DNA of 64,000 nt from Cepaea nemoralis (Eukaryota > Mollusca > Gastropoda > Stylommatophora > Helicidae). The notes beneath the pieces were generated by a model. It did not search any database, was not told the origin of the DNA, and saw only the letters and a list, made by a program, of their open reading frames with translations. Position 1 is the stretch's first letter. Every line of letters begins with the position of its first letter. The stretch lies in NCBI GenBank assembly GCA_014155875.1, contig JACEFZ010028297.1:247001-311000 (forward strand). Direction: 5' to 3'. Below are positions 55,691-64,000 of this stretch, piece by piece. Position numbers and translations under genes: made by a program.

Positions 55691-55993
55691 ATGAAAGATG
55701 TGTGATTGAAAGGGCCGAATGTATGACGGGCCTGCGTGTCCAATTTGTTACCCTTTTAAAATAAAGTGTGTCCGTTCGTTCGTTCGTTCGTTCGTTCGTT
55801 CGTTCGTTCGTTCGTTCGTTCGTTCGTTCGTTCGTTCGTTCGTTCGTTCGTTCGTTCGTTCGTTCGTTCGTTCGTTCGTTCGTTCGTTCGTTCGTTCGTT
55901 CGTTCGTTCGTTCGTTCGTTCGTTCGTTCGTTCGTTCGTTCGTTCGTTCGTTCGTTCGTTCGTTCGTTCGTTCGTTCGTTCGTTCGTTCGTTC
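55691..55993 (+). repeat. Element 3' end with pure (TTCG)n tail
   Basis: tatgacgggcctgcgtgtcc, aatttgttacccttttaaaa, taaagtgtgtccg, then (TTCG)n for about 224 bp (about 56 units) with no interruption. The upstream words match 1095-1140. Confidence 0.8.
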
Positions 55994-56167
55994 ACTCCTT
56001 TGCTTTGTTTGTGTTGTTTAATTTATCTCATCATGTCAGGAATTTGCGGTTTTCAAATTATGTGACTTCTTATCGTATCTTTCCTGATTTGTTCATCTCC
56101 TCCCTGCAATGTAACTGAAACTTTCTCACCGGCTCACTCACAAAACTTTCTCTGTCACTTACTTTCA

Positions 56168-56379
<212 letters not shown>

Positions 56380-56654
56380 GCGAATATACGCAAGTAGCTG
56401 TGTGAATAATGATTGTTTAAAAATTATTGACTTAGGCTAATATAACCCCCAGACCGATGATGTTAGTAAACAGACAACCGTTTAGTAAAACCCCGCTAGG
56501 GGCGCTCTAAAGCTGGAACAACCTTAAGCTTCAAGAAAGCTCTACTAGAAGTGAAGGGAACAAGGGGAAAGTAATTGGAGCAATCGCTATAAAAGGTTGA
56601 GCAGAAATCATGATTGTGCATTTCTCATTATCAATCATTATAGGTACTCACAGG

Positions 56655-57165
56655 TGCCTGAAAGCGAAGGATACCAGTAATAGGGAAAACTAATTCACAC
56701 TCAAAAATCAGTTCAGTTTAGTTTAAGTTTAATCGTTGGATCAACATCACGGCACACGATTTAACCCACAAGTGCTCCGTTTTCCTAACTCACACCTGAG
56801 TCTGGAGAAACTCAGCTCAATGCACGAACTCCGTTGTATCGGCGAGGATCCTGAAATACTTTGGGTAGATTTTTAACTCGAAATTTTGCCCGGACAGCGT
56901 CGTTAGGCTACTCTTTTTCGATTTCCAACTGCCAAGGGATTTTTTACGTGCGCAACAATACACACGGGCGTCCGATCTCACTACCCAGAGACCAGGGGAA
57001 GTTTTATTACTGGAAGTCCAGGTGGATTTTTTAAATAAATCCCGGTGCTCACCGGGGCCTGAACCCGGGACCTCCAGCACTCGAGGCGGACACCATACAT
57101 CGAGACCACCCGTGTATGGACTATGCTTGATTTCAAAGCGAGTGAACGCAAGAAGAACAAAATAA
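56655..57165 (+). repeat. SINE-B 3' part, split by SINE-C
   Basis: Left ctgaaagcgaaggataccag, taatagggaaaactaattca, cactcaaaaatcagtt; right tgtatggactatgcttgatt, tcaaagcgagtgaacgcaag. The missing middle between them is only about 30 bp in intact copies. Confidence 0.78.
56713..57108 (-). repeat. SINE-C copy (full length) in SINE-B
   Basis: Minus strand: gaggtgtatggtgtccgcctc-type head (ggtctcgatgtatggtgtcc), B box GGGTTCAGGCCCC, cccctggtctctgggtagtg, gtgtattgttgcgcacgtaa, cggagttcgtgcattgagct, tgatgttgatccaacgatta. Confidence 0.87.
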
Positions 57166-59184
57166 GCCCAACATCTGTTGTGATCCTGTACTGTCTGTTG
57201 ACAGAAGTGTCAGGACTTTCCCGGGCTTTCTGTGTATATGTTTCTGTTAAGCTAAACAAAATACCCAATATTTATTACATAATGTTTATCAAGTGTAGGG
57301 TGGTAAATATAATAAATTAGAATAAGGACAGGTTTCGCTAGGGGTATTCAGTATGAATGGGGTCTAAAGCCCAAACACGCCCTCTATAGGAATTAATATA
57401 TTGGCTCGTAACCCCCAAGTATTGAACAAGGCAGAAAAGGGTGCAAGTTCAACACTAACATAGAAGAAATGTTTCCCATAGAAGGCTGGGAGATCCGGGA
57501 AGTTCTACCACAGACACCCGAGTACTAATCACTCTACCCAGAGGGTGTGTACATGTGTAAGTGCCCCGCCCCACATTTAATCTCCCACATATATATATAT
57601 ATACACAATGACAAGTATCCACTGTCATGCACATCCACAGTATTATACAACAGAGGGACAACAACCAATGTTAGACGCAACAACTGGATTACATGACAGA
57701 GGAAAACAGCCACTGTTAGACAAAACAGTACAATGACTCACTGTATCACATAACAGTAACAATACCTCACTGTATCACATAACAGTAACAATAACTGGAC
57801 TATAAACATCAATTTTGGAACACCAGGTTAACAATGAAGTAACTTCAAGGCTTTGTTAAACCAAACAAACAAACAATTGTATTGTGGAAAACATTTGGGT
57901 TCTGGAAAACCCTGTTGGCTACAATATGACATATACATGAAAGAAATTATTCATATTCAGGCAATGCACACAAAGTATACACCCAAACAGAAGTCCCCAA
58001 AAATATTTCCCCAAAAAAGGTTCACATCAAATACATGTGTCAAACACAAAACAAAGTAAATCCATACAAAGAAATAGATAAAGAAAATCTATCTAATCTG
58101 TCTCTAGAACTATCCTATGGGCTGATGATGACTCCCTCTCCTTCAATATCCACTAGAAAAAGTCTGGCCATAATCACACTCTCTTTAATCCAGGAAAACA
58201 GCTGCTTTGCATATATCCACTATTTAGAAAATTGGGGATTGCACACACACACACACACACACAGAACTTTCACTTCTGGATCATATATCCATCGCGAAAA
58301 ACATGTAGGAGTAATCCATATTAATCCAATGTGGATATACTGTAATCTCTCAAGTCACAGTTGCTAAGTCACTGGGCTAGGAGCGTTCCAGGGTGATATA
58401 ACAGACAGGTATAAATAAGTCTGAAGCATTCTGGCGTGGCATGACACACAGGAGTCCATGTGATTGATTCGATCAGGATCAGGCACAAACACTTTCAGTA
58501 TCTCTTTGGATGAGGAGTGACATCACATAATCCATTAGAATTTCCTGACAGAACTAACTTGAATGGGGCATGAATATTCCAGCCCCTTTCTCTGGGTTAA
58601 GATGTAGGTTATTCTTTCTTCAGCTGAATATACGACTTGATTGACGGGAGTTGGTAATGTGCTTGATTATCCATGTCTGGGATATGATGGATGAGAAGAT
58701 TCAAAGGAAGCTGGGAGTTCACACAATCAGTTGGTAATCCATACTGGTAAATGATGGTGAATTCCAGACTATCCATGAGCCTCTGGAATATGACAGTTGA
58801 ACGTGGAATTAGGCGGTGACTTTTAGAAGAGGTTATACTCTGTATCCATCTAGGCCAGGCATGCCTCATGTCTTTGCAGACATTGAAAAGCTTAACACCG
58901 TCTGTAAGTTCCCAGAGGTAGGGAATCCACTTCCGCATATTCAAAATCCGTTATGTATCCAGGCATTGACATTCAGGTTCAGGGTGAGTAGCAGTAACCA
59001 GCACTCTTTGTATAATATTAGAGGAGGCTGATATCCCAGTTTCCTGCCTCTAAATCCAAACAAGTTGACTATAAATCCAGTGCCAAACATGGTGACTAGT
59101 GCCAATACTCCACCGCCATCTCTAGCGCCTATGTAGAGTGAAGAAGAACAGGGTCGATATAGATTAGTAATACAACCCAAACAT
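57166..59184. other. Unclassified 2-kb stretch
   Basis: No domain found in frames at 57853-58059, 58035-58367 and 58609-58944. Tandem cactgtatcacataacagta occurs twice at 57738-57790. A (CA)n lies at 58243-58262. It could be untranslated or non-coding sequence of an unknown element. Confidence 0.4.
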
Positions 59185-59305
59185 TGATAATTGTATCATA
59201 ATAAAATCTACATTCTTATAACAATGTATCATAATAAAACATACATTCTGATAACAATGGATCATAATAAACCCTACATTCTGATACCAATGTATCATAA
59301 TTAAA
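59185..59305. repeat. 33-bp tandem repeat, four copies
   Basis: Unit atgtatcataataaaaccta, cattctgataaca. Copies differ at two to four positions. Confidence 0.88.
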
Positions 59306-60087
59306 ATTAGAGGGAACAAAAGGGGAGAAGAAAGAAAGGTGACAATAGTTGCCTAGCACTTGTCGCCTACTGTAGAGTTTTGTCTCACTCCAAAAGTGAG
59401 TAAGATATCTACTCAATAGGTACATTTCTTCTGGACTGATACTGGAGCTTCCTGAGGGGTTACGCACCACCTAATCCATCCAAACATTTTGATAGTACCG
59501 CTGTCACACCATGGAAAAAGTTCATGAGACACTGTCCTCATGTAAACAATTCATAAATCTCCTTTCCATAGTTACAAACAGCATTATGTAAGTACCACTG
59601 ATAAATGGCAGAAGTTTAGCTACCAGTTCTTCTTCTTCTTCTTCTTCGTTCATCCGGAGTTTTTTTTCGGACGTGATTGCGTTGTGCCTGTTTACAGCAG
59701 AGCTGCGTTCTTGCGCCGTTAGGCCGACACATCCGACTTCTGCGGGCATTTGTTGACCGTGTTAACCTTCCCGGGGGTTTCTTAGGACGTTAGACTCTCA
59801 CTGTTGTGGTGTTATCTCCCATCCCAGCTGGCCCATATAGAACAGCCAAAGGCATCCTGGTCGGCCCTCAAGGGAAGGCAGGGGCAGACCATGGGCATTC
59901 CCCGCCATCCAAGGAGGCTTCCATAATTGCAGAGCCATCACACACCGCTCTGGTACTGGGCTCACCCAAGGAATCGTCACGTCCTGCACATGGCTGCTTA
60001 GCCTCACTTCCGTATATTGGGCCTTCCGTTCACCATAGGCTGTTCTTCCAGAAGCCAGAAGAATGCAGTTTGCAGATGACATCCACA
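59306..60087. other. No recognisable gene
   Basis: (TTC)n at 59624-59648. Overlapping frames at 59798-60115 (-) and 59806-60093 (+) have no recognised domain. Confidence 0.4.
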
Positions 60088-60262
60088 CAGTGAGCTTTCG
60101 ATTCGGACTTTCCACGTAATGGATTTGCTATCCAAGCAATATTCCATTTTGTGCCACTAGGACACTTTTTCCACCTTTTTTGAAGCCCACACAGTGAGCT
60201 TTTGATTCGGACTTTCCACGTAATGGATTTGCTATCCAAGCAATATTCCATTTCATGCCTCT
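60088..60262. repeat. Two-copy tandem repeat, about 100 bp
   Basis: cacacagtgagctttcgatt, cggactttccacgtaatgga, tttgctatccaagcaatatt is repeated at 60088 and 60189 with three differences. Confidence 0.88.
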
Positions 60263-60320
60263 GGGAGGCTTGTGTAACCGACATGCCTGTGGTATGAAGT
60301 GTGGCAGTCTAAATACTTCT

Positions 60321-63300
60321 TCATGTACATTTAAATGTCAACCTGAATACAGTTAAAGTAAGCTGCAGTCGACTTGAGCTTGTTGATATTTCCATAGAGC
60401 TTGTCCTCGAATGAAGCAGGTGTGGGCCAAATATCTTTCTCTGTTCTGCATATATTGGGCACTCTTGCAGCAAATGTTTAGCTGTCATTTTACCAGTTCC
60501 ACAATTACATTCATCTGTATCTCCTATCTTTAGTTTGTTGAACAAGTGGTATTTCAACCTGTTGTGTCCTGTGCGGAGTCTGAAGATTGCTACTTGTTCT
60601 CTTCGGTCGAGTTTGTAATATGCATCATCCTTCTGGTGGCCTGGATGCTCTGATTCCCATTTGGTTCTATAAGTGCTTTTTATCAACCTCTTTGCCTCAT
60701 TATAGGTTATGTCTATGTCAGGCTGTGGTAGTCGTCCGCCCTCTTTTGCCAGTCTGTCAGCCTCTTCATTTCCAGGTATACTGCAATGTGATGGGATCCA
60801 CTGTATTACAACTTTTTGTGATTTCTGGCATAGACCATGGAGTGCTGCTCTTAGGTCAGCTATTTCTGTGCTGTTATTGCTCTTCAGTATTGAGACAGCT
60901 GACTTTGCATCTGTAAAGATAGCTATTTGCGTCTCTTTATTTTCCTCCATCAAGAGCATTTCTGCTGCAGTTTTCAGAGCCTCTACCTCCGCTTTGAAGT
61001 TACTTGAAAACTTTCCAGTTGCCACTGAATGTGTTTTTTTCACTCCATTTTTTAAATTTAGGAGAATTCCTCCTCCTCCATTCTCTACTGAATTTTTGGC
61101 TGATCCATCTGTATATGCATGGGTCCAATTGCTGCTTGGGTAATGTTCTTTTATGTAGTTTAGGGTTATTTCTCTTCTTTCGGTTTCATGCTGAGTGTTC
61201 TTTTTCTCAATACCAGGAATGTTTTCTATCATCTCAGGCAGTTGCTGCTGTCTCCAAGCTGGGAACTTGTCTGCATTGTAAATGGGTTTGACTGTTGATA
61301 TGTTAAGTATGGGATCTGCCCTAATCTTTCGTTTTGCAGTTTCTAAAAAGTTGCTACGCTTCAGTCTTCCCTTTCCAAAACCACTAAACCTTTTATACAT
61401 AGGGTGGTCTGTCAATCTTCTAAATTTTTCAGCTTGTTGCTGGGCTCTGCTATCTCTTCTATCCTGCATTGGTTGTAAACAAGTGATCTTTTCTAATTCA
61501 TTAATAGGCGTTGTCTCCAGGCTTCCAGTTATGATTCGCATTCCTTGATTTTGGACTCTACTTATTTTGTTAAAGTTTGACTTAGCTGCTGTTGCCCAAG
61601 CTGCAATGCCATATTCCAGTACTGGCCTCACCCGTCCAGTATATAACTTCTTGAGAACTTTCTCATCTGCTCCCCACGTTGTACCAGCTAGCTTTTTCAT
61701 GATTGCCATTCTTTGCCTTGCTCTTGTTCGATTTTTCTCAACCTGTGTCTTCCATGTCAGGCGACGATCAAAGGTGACTCCTAGATAGTTTGGATTTTCT
61801 TCATGGCGCAACATTTTTCCATTCAATACCAGCTTAGGTTGCTGAGTTTAGTTGAGAGGGAGAACACTGTGCATGTTGTTTTCTCCTCACTTATCTTCAC
61901 TAGCCATGATTTTGACCAGTCCTCTAGCGCTAATAGGGCTTGCTGTATTCTGCTGTTAGCTGTACTAATATATTCTTCAGATGTCCATATGGCTAGGTCA
62001 TCTGGAAAGGATGATGTGTGTACTCTGGCTGGAAAATTTTCCGTGATGTCGTTTATATATGCTAGGAATAATGTTGGTGAAAGAACTCCTCCTTGGGGGA
62101 CACCTTGCTCCAACAGCATCATTTTGCTGGTTTGTCCTTGTACTTTTGTCCTGGCAGTTCTGTTCTCAAGGTAGTGGCTGATCCATTTGTACATTTTCCC
62201 ACAAACATGCATTTTTTGCAGTTTTACTTTCAGTCCTTCCTTCCATACTTTATCAAATGCTTTTTCTAAATCTATCCAGACCGCTAGTGTGTGCTTTTTC
62301 TCTTGGAAGGCATCCTCTATTTCCTGAGCTATATAGGTTATTTGATCTTCAGTGGATCTGTACTTTCTTAATCCTGCTTGGTGAGGTGTTAAGAGTTGGT
62401 TTTCTTCCAGATGCCATGTTAGCCTGCCATTGATAATGCGTTCCATTAATTTTCCTACACAGCTAAGAAGACTGATAGGTCGATAGCCATTTGGTTCTTC
62501 CAGGTCTTTTCCTTTCTTTGGGACTGGTATTAGTATAGCTTCCTTCCATGCCTGTGGGACTATTCCCCTCTTCCAGCTGTAATTTAGGACTGCTAGTAGT
62601 TTTCTTTTTTGCCTTAGTGCCTAGTCCTATTAGCATTTCATTTGTGATTCCATCCTTTCCTGGTGATGTCTTCTTTTTTAGGGTATTCATTGCCTGTTCC
62701 ATTTCTTCCATTGTTAGATTTGCCATCATATATTCTGCTGCTGTCTCTGTATATCTATGATGTATCTGTTTATCTTTGATTGCTTTCTTCTGTTCGGCTG
62801 TAATATCAATGTGGTTTGCACTGGCATAGTGTTCCATTAGTGCATTTGCAGCCTTTTTTCCTGTAAGCAAGGCATTTCCTTGTTTAATTGTTATTTGTTT
62901 GTTTCTAGGTCCTTCATTGTTCATGGCTTTCACTAGTTTCCATAGTTTGTTTCCATCCCTGTCAAAATTCAGGTTTTCTGTTTTTTTTCTCCAACAATGT
63001 CTTGTTGTTTGATTTACTGTTCTTTTATATTTTGCTGAGATGGCTTTGAGAGAGATGTTCGCTTCAGTTGTTTGTTCTCTCTCTGCGGTCTTCCTAGCAT
63101 CTTCAACTTTGTCCTCCAAAATTTGTAGTTCCTCAGTCCAGTATGGTTTGTAATTTTTTCTCGCTCCTCTTGGAATAGACTCAGTGGCCGCCTGTATTAT
63201 TGCTCTGTTTAGACTTTCCACCATTTGCTTCATGTTGCCATAGCGTGTATTTATGTTTTCACAATATTTGTCTGTTAGTATGGCAAATCTGTCCCAATCT

Positions 63301-63431
63301 GCTCGTTTGTAATTCCAGCGGGGCAAAGGCTTTTGCTCCTGTGGAACATACTCCATATTTATTACAAGAGCTACCAGTTCAGTCATCTCCTTTTGCATCA
63401 TCATCATCCTCATCATCATCATCATCATCAT
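60321..63431 (-). pseudogene. I/Nimb-like LINE: RT and RNase H, no endonuclease
   Basis: Frames 63431-62463, 62446-61823 and 61826-60321 follow one another on the minus strand. They carry the pre-RT linker (KPYWTEELQILEDKVEDAR; KKKTSPGKDGITNEML), RT motifs (AGLRKYRSTEDQI, AVWIDLEKAFDKVW, QGVPQGGVLSP, SSFPDDLAIWT, NYLGVTFDRRLTW), then RNase H (YTDGSAKN, KAEVEALK, FTDAKSAV, WIPSHCSIPGNEEADRLAK) and RTGHNRLKYHLFNKLKIGD followed by a CNCGTGK Cys motif. Frame breaks near 62615 and 61830. The catalytic palm reads FPDD, not the usual FADD. The 5' end stops at an (ATC)n and G-run, without gag-like ORF1 or endonuclease. Confidence 0.93.
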
Positions 63432-63461
63432 GTGTTTGTCCCCATTGGGGGGGGGGGGGGA
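63392..63461. repeat. (ATC)n and G-run at LINE 5' boundary
   Basis: catcatcat at 63396-63430 and a run of 13 G at 63448-63460. The Met-rich start of the 63431 frame is read out of this repeat, so it is not a real protein start. Confidence 0.9.
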
Positions 63462-64000
63462 GTTAAAAGATCTACTCCAACAGTAACATCATGAATAGAA
63501 TATACATTCTTATAACAGCATTTATTACAGCATCAAGCAGTAACAATCATGAGCATAAAAGGTAAAATACTCATAAAAGAGAAATCATGGGAATCTTTTC
63601 CCATACACTTGAGATTATGTATATCATACCACATGAAAATCCCATAACATCATTTATGAAAATAAAAGACTACAAGACAATCTCTGTGTATTTACAACCA
63701 GGTAAACAAAAGATTAACTCCTAAGTGCATGAAAAAGTCAAGCGAGAATATATATATCTCTCTCTCTCTCTATCTAACAACCTATATTAAAGTTGTACAC
63801 AAATGTGAGATAGTAATATTTCTCCATCATAAGAGCAGAAATACAAAATATGCACTCAGGAAAAAAAAAACACTTTATAGCACAGAGACCAGTTGTGAAA
63901 AATAAGCATTTAGGAATAAAGTAAGTTCACAAAATCATCTCAGAAGAATGACTCATAGCAAGATTATATTGTTAGCTTTATGAAGGCTGACTGGACAACA
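63462..64000. other. No recognisable feature
   Basis: AT-rich. Short (CT)n at 63758-63773. gaatatacattcttataaca resembles the 33-bp units at 59185. Confidence 0.4.

Noticed and set aside
55756..56118. Long RSFV / NERT repeat frames
   Set aside because: All come from the (TTCG)n run.

Overview
This window is repeat-dominated eukaryotic (metazoan) nuclear DNA, and I find no host protein-coding gene, rRNA or functional tRNA in it. Truncated RTE-like and I/Nimb-like LINEs, many tRNA-derived SINE copies and very long tri-, tetra- and dinucleotide arrays point to an invertebrate. The style of the LINE proteins is what I associate with molluscs, perhaps a gastropod, but that is recognition only and unproven. 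Nearly every long open frame in the window is either a retroelement fragment or an open frame running through a simple repeat.

Layout. 0-9.4 kb: SINEs, an RNase H LINE scrap, (ATC)n, a C2H2-tailed LINE split by a SINE, a 45-bp GA-rich minisatellite and two more LINE tails. 9.45-18.18 kb: a nest in which an LTR retrotransposon (749-bp LTRs, 5-bp target duplication, gag-protease-partial integrase, minus strand) sits inside an RTE-like LINE and itself carries a second copy of that LINE family. 18.3-20.8 kb: a decayed I-like LINE interrupted by a non-autonomous Helitron whose 3' terminal module is repeated in tandem. 20.9-31.6 kb: LINE and SINE scraps, a non-autonomous hAT element with a perfect 8-bp target duplication, and a 1.2-kb (AACT)n block. 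33.3-40.3 kb: four minisatellites (57, 39, 51 and 42 bp). The 51-bp unit arose from codons of a LINE C-terminus, and the 42-bp unit from the 3' part of a SINE. 40.3-48.7 kb: nested LINE and SINE insertions and an interrupted mariner transposase remnant. 49.2-50.45 kb: a 28-bp minisatellite open in several frames. 50.6-57.2 kb: SINE nests and microsatellites, including a pure (TTCG)n run of about 224 bp. 57.2-60.3 kb: unclassified. 60.3-63.43 kb: the best-preserved element, an I/Nimb-like LINE with RT and RNase H but no endonuclease and at least two frameshifts.

Together these record successive insertions plus local tandem amplification of element fragments. I see no operon, CRISPR array or host pathway. 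The family labels used here (SINE-A to SINE-E, RTE-a to RTE-g, repeats F, G and H) are mine, assigned by comparing copies within the window, and are not database names.
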